A DNA stretch of 64,000 bases from Pseudocercospora fijiensis CIRAD86 (Eukaryota; Ascomycota; Dothideomycetes; Mycosphaerellales; Mycosphaerellaceae), in NCBI RefSeq assembly GCF_000340215.1, contig NW_006921540.1, positions 1,978,377 through 2,042,376 of the forward strand, in the 5' to 3' direction. The notes under the pieces are model-generated. The model had not been told where the DNA came from, searched no databases, and was given only the letters and a program-made list of their open reading frames with translations. Shown here piece by piece: positions 32,901 to 42,959 of this stretch. The stretch's first letter is position 1. Each line of letters starts with the position of its first letter. The position numbers and the translations under genes are program-made.

Positions 32901-35807
32901 ATCTGCGTCTTGAAGATTCGGATAAAGGGTGTCGTGAACAAGGCGAGAAATGTAAGGATGCATTCGTCTCTGCGTCTCTAGTGTGACGAAGGGTAATGGC
33001 TGAGCGCCTTGGACGCGCGGATGGACTAGTCTCTCGAAAAGAGATACATCCAAAGCAATCCGACTTCGTGGGTTGTCAACTGACAGCTCATAGTTTTGAA
33101 CCTTAGGCCGCAATTGCTGATGGTCGCCGATCAATATGGCATGCTCGAGAGAAGGCAGCATTGCTGTGAGTAGGTGAGCTTCAAGCACCTCGCCTGCTTC
33201 TTCAACAACGAGAATTTTCGAGTTGAGCTTGCGAAGATGCTGGAGGTTGCGAGCCAAGCCAGTAGTGGTAACGCCGATGACACTTGCATCAGCAAGAATT
33301 CGCAAGTCAACACTACCAAGAAGCGATACTATGGTAGAGTTGTCCTCGTTGAAAGCTGTTAGATGCACCTTAAGGTCCTGATGAATGCTGCTGGTCATGG
33401 TGTCAAGCCAGAAACGATGCAGAGTCTGTCGCTCTCTCGGACTCATCTGAGCGAGTGGTATTAAACCATTCTGAAGATCTGCGAGGGGCAGGTCTCCTGT
33501 TGGGTGCTTAATTGGTCCGGCTTGGAGCCACTGCTGCAAAGGTGATCGTGACCTGTCATGCGTGACCTTGGTCCAACCATCCTCCACGTCGAATTGCATC
33601 ACTTCAGTATGAATTTGTGGATAATTCTTGGCGAGGAAGGACATTGTCTCGTCGTCACTACTAAGCATTCGGTCCAAGCGCGAGAGTGCGGATCCAATGA
33701 CCTGACTACTCTCCTTGATTGACTCCTTAGCTCTGCCCCAAGAGTGGCCCTCAACCTTTGTGAGACTGGAGTTCCGGGCGACATTGCGTATGTTGACCGC
33801 AGCAAGCCTCTCGCTCTTTGAGCCCGAGCCAATACGTATGAGTTGTTTGACACCAGCGTCGACCAGATGCTCGAGAAGTTGATCAAGCGCATGGTTAGTG
33901 TAGCAGACACAGATGATCGGGCCAAGCTTGGCCTCACGCTTGTTGTCCAGAAGTGTTTGGATGAGTTTGACTCCAGTGAACGACTTTCCGGTGCCAGGAG
34001 GTCCCTGAATGAGCGTGAATGAGTTCTCAAGTGCATGCTTCACCGCCTTCCGCTGCGCATCGTCAAGTATACTTCTGTCGATAAGTGCCTGTGGCACTCG
34101 CTCTCCGCCCGAATTCTGCTGCAGATCGTCACGCTCATCGTCGGACAAGAGACTGCGAAGGTCGAACTTAAACCCATTCCTGAGCGAGTACGCAGGCGGT
34201 GGTAAGCTGATTTGGTTCTGGGTCGGGAGCAGAATCTCGGCGAATGGCAGATCGAGCGTATTGGCCATGCTTTGGAGCGCTTTGAGTGTTGGCTCGAATG
34301 CGGGCAGTATGACACCAGGAAATTCAATGATGCTGCGCGCGGCTACGGCTTGCGTGGTGCAACGAGAGAGAAAACGGGTGGTTTGGCCCGGATCCGAGCC
34401 AGGGACCTGCGCAATGACATATGCTCGCAACGGGTCAGATGCTAACGAGTACCGTGATCGAACCTTCTTGCTGTCGCGGTCTGACCCAATAACCACCAAG
34501 AATGTGGCTTCGCCTGCAGTGGAGAGAAGGCATATCAGAGACTCAGAGCCCAGCCTGCGAGATTCCTTCCACCATTCCTGCCGGAAGGTGACAGATTTGC
34601 CTTTGAGATTCTGTGGCTGGTCAAAAGAGAAGAGGAACATCAGACCTTTCTGATCATTGAAGAAGACATCTTCCAACATGACATTATTGTAGGAGTAGAC
34701 GCGGGCACCTTGTCCTTCCGAGCTGATGGTAGCAAGCGGATTCTGGAGTCGCTCGAGTTGGACTCTGGCGGCATCTCTCAGTTGGCCAACGGTATCCTCG
34801 CGAACCAGGCGGAATTGACGATCAATTAGACCTGGCAATCCATCGATGTGCCAGTCACTCGGGTTCTCGCGTGGCAAATATTCCGACCTGGGACTAATCA
34901 CCTCTTCAATGGTGGGTAATATCTGAATGTCGCGGATGTCGGGAAAGTCGTTGTCATGACGCGGGCCTTGAGATGACAGCTCTCCTGGCATGTCTTGAGC
35001 AAGCGTAAATGTTGGCTTGATGTCATTCGTCTTGGTGGCGGCAACCTTTGAGACGAGTTCTGGAATTTCGAAGCCAAGCTCAAGAGCAGTCTTGATCGTT
35101 CGCAGATGTCTTGTCGTAGCGCGATCAAGCTTGGAAAGATCGAGCAGAGCAACAAGAACCTCAGCAGCCGCGCAAATCTCCTCATTGACTTTGGCACTGC
35201 TGTTCTTTTCTAGCATCAGGGCCAGCACTGCGATGGAAATTCCCAACTCATCTTCAGCAACGCCAGCGACCAAGTGGCGAGCCACGGCTTTGAACACATT
35301 TGCACCCTGTCGTCCAGAAACGCCGTATAAGTCGTTGAGTAAGGTGGCATGGCGAACTTCGAGGACAGACGACTGCAGGACGTTGTCATGCGACAGGACC
35401 TTGAAGTATGGAAGGAGCAGCTTTTCCCAAGTGGCGGCGAGTCTGTCATCCGATAGAGTATCGTAGGGGCGGTCCAGAAGCTCGCGCATCCGAATGAGTC
35501 CAGCGTCGGTGGCGAGATCGGAGATGACGCGCTGCAGGTTCTCATAGCTGCTTTCGATAAGTTGGAGGGTCTGGTCCAGAAAGGTTGCCAGGGCACCGTC
35601 GCCAAGTGGTGTGCTACGAAGCCTGTCGCTCTGCTTGGGGATGGAGAAGCGCCAGGTCTTGAGCAATGGGTGGATGTCGGCGGTCCGTGGGCGATGGCGA
35701 GCGTCACCTTGCGACGTCTCCTTGCCCGTGGCTTCGTGGGAGAAGCGACAAGCGTCACCGAAGCGACACTTGCCTGCCGCGAAGTATCTGCACGGCTGCT
35801 TCGCCAT
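29959..35807 (-). CDS. NFX1-type zinc finger RNA helicase (ZNFX1 / Hrr1-like)
   Basis: Three exons (35807-30454, 30403-30153, 30095-29959; introns 50 and 57 bases) give 1913 residues. In order: an N-terminal CCCH finger (PCRYFAAGKCRFGDACRFSH), a helical ARM-like region, an SF1 UPF1-like helicase core with Walker A GPPGTGKSFTGVKL, motif II VVEEAGEVLEAH and GDHQQLRP, then a tandem array of NFX1-type cysteine fingers (CGHSC, CHAE, CSHPCELPCG). The C-terminus is an RZ-type finger (GHWYRCANGHLFTIGE, then CPQCGAAVGGQHH), recovered only after splicing. In fission yeast the related Hrr1 works with RNA-dependent RNA polymerase in heterochromatin assembly; animal ZNFX1 acts in small-RNA inheritance and antiviral sensing. 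The role here is inferred from that family. Confidence 0.93.
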
Positions 35808-36499
35808 GGTGTGTTGAGTGCAGATGAGCAGCCTTTGCCGAATGCTTTGATGGCGTTGATGTGTTGGTGAGTCTGTCTGTGTGAGTTCACCGCGCTAAAT
35901 TCCCGTACGCCGTTCTCTTTCAAGCTTGAGACAAACGGCGGCGGCGTTGACGCGTGTTGACTTGCGTCATGAGCTGTCAGTAGGAGAAATGATTGAAGCC
36001 AGAAGTCAATATGACAGTGTCACCTTCAGACGGCGGGAATTGGCCCCCCAATTTTCACGATACGTTGCGTCCTTCCACGAAGCCCATGATTTGGGACTTT
36101 CGAGATGCCGCAGGAAGTGTGAAGCTCATCGTGCGCATTACACTATACTAACATGCAGGCCATCTGCAAGATTCAAACGGCTCACGGCTCATTGCGTGAT
36201 GGACAGGGTGAAATGAACGCGAAGGCCGCGGTCGCTGGACTACGACATGCCGCCGAACAGCGCATCTCGCGTATTGGATAGCAAACGATTCACACCGACT
36301 ATAACGGGTATCGGTATGTACGTTTGGGGGGAAAAGAGGTTGCGTGAAGCTTCAGAGTGAAAGAGGGAGGGAGAAGCATCGCGTGAAGTTCTGACGCCGT
36401 TTCGTCTCGACAGGGATACATCCGCTAGCGTCCGTTGCCGGATGACCAATGTGCTTCTCTCACATCGTTATGTACTACGCAGTACAGCTATCATGACAA
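35808..36499. other. Intergenic region
   Basis: About 690 bases between the helicase start and the glutaminase end. No gene or RNA recognised. Confidence 0.5.
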
Positions 36500-37958
36500 T
36501 CACCAGTCCTCTTCCACCTTTGCTGAGCAGCCTGCTCCGCCAATGAATTCTCTCGCCTCGTCCTGACTGTGGACAATCTTGGGATGCTTCTCCTTGCCCT
36601 CCGGATCCCATCTCAAAACGCCGGAGGGATCAATTGCCACGACACTTCGCTCATCTGCAAGCAGTCGGTTGATATCCTCGTGAATCACTCGTCGCGCGAC
36701 TTTGTTGAGAGAGAAGACATCGCGAAAGGAAAGCACTACGGCGCAGGCATCCGCATATGCACCCGAGCCTGGATCGTTGGCATCCGGGGCTCCCAGATTC
36801 CTCGTCAACGTGCGCGTCAAGATCTCAGAGCCAGCGAACCGGACGGCTCCTCTCAGGTGGAAAATCGCAACGCGGCATTTGCTATTCGGGTGCTGGTCGT
36901 TGACAGTGTTCAGCGTGGCCACGGCCGTGTTCACAGTAGAGCGAGCGATCTGACTGACGTCCATCATATGGAGACCCATGTCTCGTGAAAGCTGCTCACA
37001 TATGTTGACCCCACGTACGCTGTTCCCCTTCTCGTCGAGCTTAGGCGAGAATGCGGCCAGACCGACTTGACCAGGTAGGGCACCAAGAATGCCTCCAGCC
37101 ACACCTGAAAGTAGCAATGTAACGGTCAGCACCTATCTCCAATATCATCGCAAACCGCTTGAGAATCGTCATGACTTTACCACTCTTGGCAGGAATGCCA
37201 ACATTAGACACCCAATCACCCGCGGCATCGTACATCCCGCAAGTGGTCATGACCGACAACACCTGCCGCACGCTGTCGCGAGGAAAGATTCGTTCGTTGG
37301 TGATCGGTTGATAGCCCGCATTGCTCAATGTCGCAGCCATGAGAGCGAGATCTCGGACAGTGACATTGATGGAGCATTGGCGAATGTAGCCCTTCACAGC
37401 TTCGCGGGGATCGCAACGAATAATGCCAGCCGCCTTTAGCATGTGAGCCAGTCCCATGTTGCGGTCCCAGTCCTTGAGCTCAGCCTCGTAGACCTCCTCG
37501 CATACCGCGAGCTGTCTGCCAGCCAGTCTCGACATGACCTTGAGAATCCGATCTGTACGCTGTTCGGCAGTCGCATCGGGACCGACGACCAGCGAGTGGG
37601 CCGTAATGGCGCCGGCATTGATCATTGGATTCATCGGACGATTGCTATCTTTGTGAAGTGATAGCTCGTTGAACGCATCACCTGAAGGCTCCACTCCGAT
37701 CTTCTTCAGCACGGCCTGTAGTCCCGCATCCTCAATGGCGAGGGCATACACGAACGCTTTAGAGATGGATTGGATTGAGAACTCGACTTCGTCATCTCCT
37801 GCGCTGTACACCGTGCCATCCACCATGGCGATAGCTACCGCAAGCCGAGATGTGTCGGCTCGTGCGAGCACGTCAATGTAGCCTGCCGGAGCACCGGAGT
37901 CATCTGGACGGGCATGGTCGAGCACGCGATTCAGGTAGTCGGGAATTGGTGACTTCAT
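36500..37958 (-). CDS. Glutaminase (beta-lactamase fold, bacterial GlsA type) fused to a STAS-like domain
   Basis: Two exons (37958-37181 and 37104-36500, intron 76 bases) give 460 residues; splicing yields IPAKSG|VAGGILGALPGQVG, an uninterrupted glutaminase motif. Residues about 1-305 are the serine-dependent glutaminase domain, with the nucleophile in FSIQSISKAF (SxxK) and MNPMINAGAI lining the site; it converts glutamine to glutamate and ammonia. The C-terminal 150 residues contain VAIFHLRGAVRFAGSE and a DxSGV turn, typical of STAS domains. The same fusion is known in bacterial glutaminases, so a bacterial origin is plausible. No signal peptide seen; probably cytosolic. Confidence 0.88.
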
Positions 37959-38651
37959 GGCTGGAGCATGGGAGACAGGTTCTCATGCTTCCAGAAGATG
38001 GGATCTGTGTTTCTCCTCTTACACTTCTGCAGTCTCACGAAATTCTTGGTTAGCTTCTTAGGTTGCATCGTGCCAAGGCCTTAGTACTGCACAGAAATCT
38101 CAGCTTTCCATCTTACGATTAGTCAGGAGCCAAGTCAGTGAGAGCTGACGGGAACAAGACGAGTTCATCAGGCCAACTCCCTGTCCATCCAATGACCGTT
38201 AGGAAAATACTACCATGCAGAAGGCGGTTTTCACGCCAAGACGTACAGTAGGTGAGTGTATGCGAAGTCGCGACGATAGCCTATATAATAGGATGAGCGC
38301 GACTGCATCCTTCAAAAAATGGATTCCTAGGGATCGCGGACGAGGGCCGAGCAGACATATGAGCCTCCGTCACCGTCCGATTCAGCGCCATGCTTTCTTC
38401 AATGCCGAGGAATGATAGAAAATATGCTGTGTTGCACACCTTGGTCTTGGCTGATCCAAGGCTCTCCCATTCTTGCATCATGACTTTATGCAGGCATACG
38501 TTTCCATGACCATACACCGCGTCACTTGAGCTTCACACAGCCATACAAAGAAGCCGCTTGATCTTGCTTGCTTCGACCTAGAACAAATCACCAACCATCC
38601 CAATCAATCCACCTCCAAACAATCAAAAAGAAGAGCACCCACAATCACACA
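37959..38651. promoter_or_regulatory. Divergent region between glutaminase and BLI-3-like gene
   Basis: 693 bases without a supported gene. It turns strongly A/C-rich from about 38560, before the start codon of the BLI-3-like gene. Confidence 0.45.
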
Positions 38652-39330
38652 ATGCCCGAAAAAGTCCTCGACCCCACCCAAGACCCATCGGTCACCAAAC
38701 AATACGACACCCAAACCTCCCCCGAAGAGAAATTCCAAGACTTCTACACAATCGCCGACAACCTCGGAGTCTGCATGCTAGGAACCCACCGCCCAAACAT
38801 CGGTCCCGTCGCACGTTCCATGGCTATAGCAAAACGCTCCGGCCCCGACTTCTTATTCCTAGCCAACACCCACTCGCAAAAATTCCGCGACCTGGAAGCC
38901 TCCCCACAAGCACAGGTGATCTTCCAAGACTCGAAAACTCAAGACTGGATCTCCGTGTCCGGGGAAGCGACGACGATGAGTACTTCCGATCCGAGGATCC
39001 AGGAGATTTGGACGAAGGGGGTTTCGGCTTGGTTTGGGGATGTTGGGGATGGGGTTCATGATGGGGGACCGCGGGATCCGAGGATGGGGTTGATTGTGGT
39101 TAAGAGTAGGTATGTTAGTTATTGGAAACATGAGACGGGGGTGTTGGGGTTTATGAAGGAGGTGGGGGCTGCGAGTTTGACGGGAACGGTTGCGAAGACG
39201 GGGTGTTTGAGGGAGATGCATGAGAGTGAGATTCAGAGTGCGAGGCAGAGGGATAGTGCTTTGACGAGTTAGGGAGGAGTGTGTGGAAGTGTATCGTGGT
39301 TTTGGATGTTTGTAAGACGTAGCAAGAGAT
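38560..39330. other. Strand-composition switch, A/C-rich to G/T-rich, near 38965
   Basis: The sharpest of the set. 38560-38960 is almost pure A and C in long stretches; 38990-39330 is almost pure G and T. Both arms extend past the coding region. Confidence 0.75.
38652..39272 (+). CDS. BLI-3-like FMN-binding protein (pyridoxamine 5'-phosphate oxidase fold)
   Basis: Single exon, 206 residues. A split-barrel flavin domain runs from about residue 25 to 170 (FYTIADNLGVCMLGTH, LFLANTHSQKFRDLEASPQAQVIF, WISVSGEA), followed by YVSYWKHETG. This matches the fungal blue-light-inducible bli-3 / general stress protein 26 group, thought to bind FMN or a related flavin; the reaction is unknown. The first half uses C- and A-ending codons almost only, the second half G- and T-ending codons. 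The protein similarity is even across both halves, so this is not a chimera. Confidence 0.88.
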   Translation: MPEKVLDPTQDPSVTKQYDTQTSPEEKFQDFYTIADNLGVCMLGTHRPNIGPVARSMAIAKRSGPDFLFLANTHSQKFRDLEASPQAQVIFQDSKTQDWISVSGEATTMSTSDPRIQEIWTKGVSAWFGDVGDGVHDGGPRDPRMGLIVVKSRYVSYWKHETGVLGFMKEVGAASLTGTVAKTGCLREMHESEIQSARQRDSALTS

Positions 39331-39851
39331 GATGTTACTTTTGTCGAATCGGTTCCATGTAATGCTTCACCTGTTTCCCGATTGGGAAGTGCATCGAGAA
39401 ATTTTGAAGCTGAACACTAGTGCATCGAGTTAAGCGAGCACGCGATCATATTTCAGGGTATGTGTAATGTGGTAAAGTTGTGGAGACAGTTACCAACTAG
39501 TCTTGCCAGCTCACAAACATTGGTCTCTATGTCGTTGCCCAGTGGGCGATTCCACTGCTACGCAAGAGCCAAACGGTCTCGCCATCGCTCACAGTGACCA
39601 GCAGCGAAGCGCACTTGTCTCACGCGGGCTGCCCGAGAATCCGACCCCAGTACTCCTATCGCTGTCGGCAGTCAAAGCATTCCAGCAGAACATTGTCCAC
39701 TCGCTGCGTGCTGTGTTTGCGGGCAGATACTTGCATTCTTTGAGCGGCCAAGAGAGCAATGGAATTCCGATATTGTGATATCGCCATGACGAGATAAAAA
39801 AAAACCCAAGGCATGATGTCAAAAAGAATCATGCTCCATGTACCTTATGCT
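39273..39851. other. Convergent 3' region
   Basis: About 580 bases between the BLI-3-like gene and BCD1. No gene seen. Confidence 0.5.
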
Positions 39852-40932
39852 TCATCTAGTAACATCTCGCTTTAGCATACTAAGTATCTTGTTCGGATCA
39901 ATCGCGTCACTGTTCGATGGCTCCGATTCCTGCTTGAACCCGCGAGTAAAGCCAGCTCTCTCCACTGTCGTGCGAAATGCATCGTGCGATTCCTTGTCTT
40001 CTTCTTTGCGAGCGCCAAGGTATGCATCTTCGAGAATGTACCCCGGAGGCAGCGACTTAGATGCTTGTGGTAGAACATAGATCGTCGGGAATTCCAGCAC
40101 CGTCTTGTCTCGCAACATTGCCGTGAGCGTTGTATCCGCGTCTAGCGGAATGAGCACTTTGTTGGAAGAGCTGGTACCGGGTCTTAGTAGGTAAAAGTGT
40201 TGCTGTATCGCGGAACTGCCAGATCCTTGTTCACCATCTGCTGTGGCCCCTGCACCAATATTCAATTTGGCGCTTGCTGACTCTTCTTCGATTACCGACT
40301 CGACGTCACCGTTCGGCTGAGGCTCAGTTGGTGCTGTCTCTGTTTGCTGTTCGGTCTCGGCAAATTTCTTCCTTTCGAGACGCCGCCGCTTGGATGCTGC
40401 CCGCTCACTCTCTCCATTGGAGGCGTGGTGCTGTCGAAGTTGAGTGCCAGCATACAGGTTTCGAAGCTTGTCCGACTCCAAGCAATCGTTAGAAATGTTG
40501 CTTTGTCCATCGGCATCGATCCACTCCACGGTCCACAGGATATGGTTTCGCTTCGAGGCTCGGGTCTGGTTGGACTTCTGGCGACTCATTCCAGTGGGTG
40601 CGCGATGCATGGCTATACGATTAGCAGCCAGATATTTCTGGACGATACTTTCTGGATGGTTCCCTCGAAAGACTCGGTGGTGTGCAGCATTTTTGCCAAT
40701 GCCGCGATCGGAAGCTTCTCTGCTGGCAACGTCGATGCTGCGCTCTACACCTTTGAGATAGTTGTAATCTCGATCTACTCCGGCAGGCGTTGCAAGCTGA
40801 CTCTTCTTCACGAATTCGGCTGGGTTGCGCACTCCACTGCATGACGCTCGCTGTTTGTGCTTCTTGCTACACGGCAACGAGCAGGTCTGCGTCTTGCATC
40901 GCGGACAGCGATATTTGGGTTTATTGGTGTAA
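39852..40932 (-). CDS. BCD1: Box C/D snoRNA biogenesis factor Bcd1 (ZNHIT6), main exon
   Basis: The exon 40932-39852 encodes about 359 residues beginning after a likely acceptor (TTGTAG). It starts with NKPKYRCPRCKTQTCSLPC ... H ... C, the second part of a HIT zinc finger, then NPAEFVKKSQL and a central helical region (DYNYLKGVERSID) typical of Bcd1. The first CxxC of the finger must lie in an upstream exon; a candidate CNAC occurs on the minus strand near 41025-41040, but I could not find an ATG and donor that fit, so the 5' end is left open. The protein acts in the nucleus in assembly of box C/D snoRNPs. A Glu/Ala/Thr-rich insert occupies the middle. Confidence 0.82.
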
Positions 40933-41039
40933 CTACAACCGTCAGTACTATGCGAATGGATCAAAAGATAATGCTGTCGTTGATCACGATGGCCTTGCAA
41001 GTGCACGACATCAGAAAGCAGGCGTTGCAGTCTTCACCA

Positions 41040-41520
41040 GACGCCACTGCCTTGGACCTGCAATGCCTTTGCCGTAGACTCCATGTTTGATGCCTCACCG
41101 GTACCGCACGTGATCAAATGAGTCTGGCACGTCGCATACCCCTCTCGTTCTCCTCGGCGCCTGAGAGAGGGCATCTCAGGAGAGGCGGCTCCTGTGATGT
41201 TCCTTTTCAGGATTGCAGTCTCGACCAATACGGTGTGGCAAAAATGAAGGAGATGGGGAAAATCTGACCTACCAGATGCTGCATAGGCCGGTCAGGAGTG
41301 TATGGCTCGACATGATGGTTGCGTGCTCCGGCGAATACTTGCGGGGTGGCGATGACTCTGGAGCAATGATGGTGTGGTGAATGAGTCGGTATGCTTCGGT
41401 CTCTCAAATCGTCTGGGCAGGAAGTGTGGTGATGTAAGGCGTCATGTGATTGGACGTGCTGGCTGGGGTGCGGGAACAACGAAAGGAAATTTTGGAGAGG
41501 GCTCGGCGGTGGTGCAGCAG
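41040..41520. other. Weaker strand-composition switch, C-rich to G-rich, near 41165
   Basis: 41040-41160 is C-rich and 41200-41520 is clearly G-rich. The left arm is short, so this is the least certain of the set. Confidence 0.4.
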
Positions 41521-42205
41521 GCACCGACGCACCGTACCTCCGCTGTTACAGACGGCGTTGAGCAGCTGTTTGATCGGCCGGATCGGCGGTTCCCGTCATC
41601 AGCTCGCGTTCGAGACTTGCGCTGCTGCCGTGATCGGGACGTCCTGAGTCGTGAACAACTGCAAGTGTGCCCAAGCGAGCGTCGTGCCTGCCTGGTTGGA
41701 GAGATCAGACGGGCATCGAGGGATGATTCGAGGGAATATGGATATGTGGATGGACATGCTCCAGTGCGCGCGTTGGCGTGCCGCGTGCAGGATTCCGCGC
41801 GAGCGACACGCCACGTGACGCCAGCACCACTTTGGCACTTTCGCGAAACGGCATCGGAAACGGAAACGGAAACGGAGATTTGCTTGCACGGGCGCGGTGG
41901 GCACTGGGCAGGCTGGAGTGTGTGGACAGTTCACAGTGGACTGGGTATGACTGGCACCAACGATCATCGATCGATAAAAAAGACATGTCAGTCGCTGTCA
42001 ATGTTAATCGATGATCCACTTTCCACTTTCGACCGGCCGTTCATCGCCACTGGGAGCAGCTGCAGTACAGTATTGATGCGCCAGGCACCGAAAGCGAATA
42101 TGCACTACGGCAGTACTGCTCCCATGCAGTTGTGCATATCGATCATCGAAGCTGTGCGAAGTGAGCGAACGCAGAAGGCCGGCACCTCCAACAACAAATC
42201 CAAAA

Positions 42206-42234
42206 GCTGCCCTGCCCTGCCCTGCCCTGCCCTG
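42206..42234. repeat. (CCTGC)n pentanucleotide repeat
   Basis: Nearly six tandem copies on the top strand. Confidence 0.92.
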
Positions 42235-42328
42235 TTCATCAATGTGGCGCCCCTGGCCCTTGCAGCTTGCCAATGCGATTCAGGACGCGCGCGGGCAGAG
42301 GCACTTGCACTTGCCACCGCACCCAACG

Positions 42329-42354
42329 CAGGCCAGGCCAGGCCAGGCCAGGCA
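42329..42354. repeat. (GGCCA)n pentanucleotide repeat
   Basis: About five tandem copies, 95 bases after the CCTGC run. Confidence 0.92.
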
Positions 42355-42959
42355 CATCCTATCGTGAGAACCAGAGAAATCTTCTCCGCACCTCTTCATC
42401 AAACTGATCAGTCAGCTGATATCGCTGGATGAGCAAGCTTTAGCACTATCTACTTTGTTGCCCGACTTCGCTCAATGCGGAGCGACACCACGCCGTCGTA
42501 AGCCGTCATCCCTGCATGTTTCATGAACTCACACACGCTTGATTTCACGCTAGACCTCGTCCTGCATATCCGCTTAAGCCGTTGGAGGAAGAGCCCAGGG
42601 GCACGACGCATCAAGCTTCGGCGAGGGCATGTCGAGCATGTCGAGCTGGGCATCTGGGCAGAGCATCGTGTCGTGCTACTTTGCCTCTCATCTTCCGCTC
42701 CGTCCTCTCACCTAACTTAACCTGCTGTTTCGTCCATCGTGACCGACTTACACGCCCACCTTCAGCGTGTCGTCGTACGCTCGTGGGCAGCAGGCCGGCA
42801 TCCTGTCCATTCCCCCAGTGCCGCCAGAGCGCAATCGTGCCTCACCAACGCCAGCCAACGAGCTACTACTGCACTGCACTGGGCAACCGGCGGCAGACCA
42901 CCGCCACCTTCAACTCGCCATCGCTCTGTGGGCAGCTCGACTACCACCACATCCCCATC

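Larger units (their letters stand above)
40933..42959. promoter_or_regulatory. Long divergent region between BCD1 and the DENN gene
   Basis: About 2 kb that must contain the missing BCD1 first exon and the promoter and leader of the DENN gene. It is rich in simple repeats (GGAAAC units near 41858-41880, CCTGC and GGCCA runs near 42.2-42.35 kb). A 352-codon plus-strand open frame (41374-42432) has no domain and spans these repeats, so it is not called a gene. Confidence 0.5.

Noticed and set aside
41374..42432. 352-codon plus-strand open frame
   Set aside because: Spans simple repeats, has no domain or hydrophobic pattern, and competes with long frames on the other strand.
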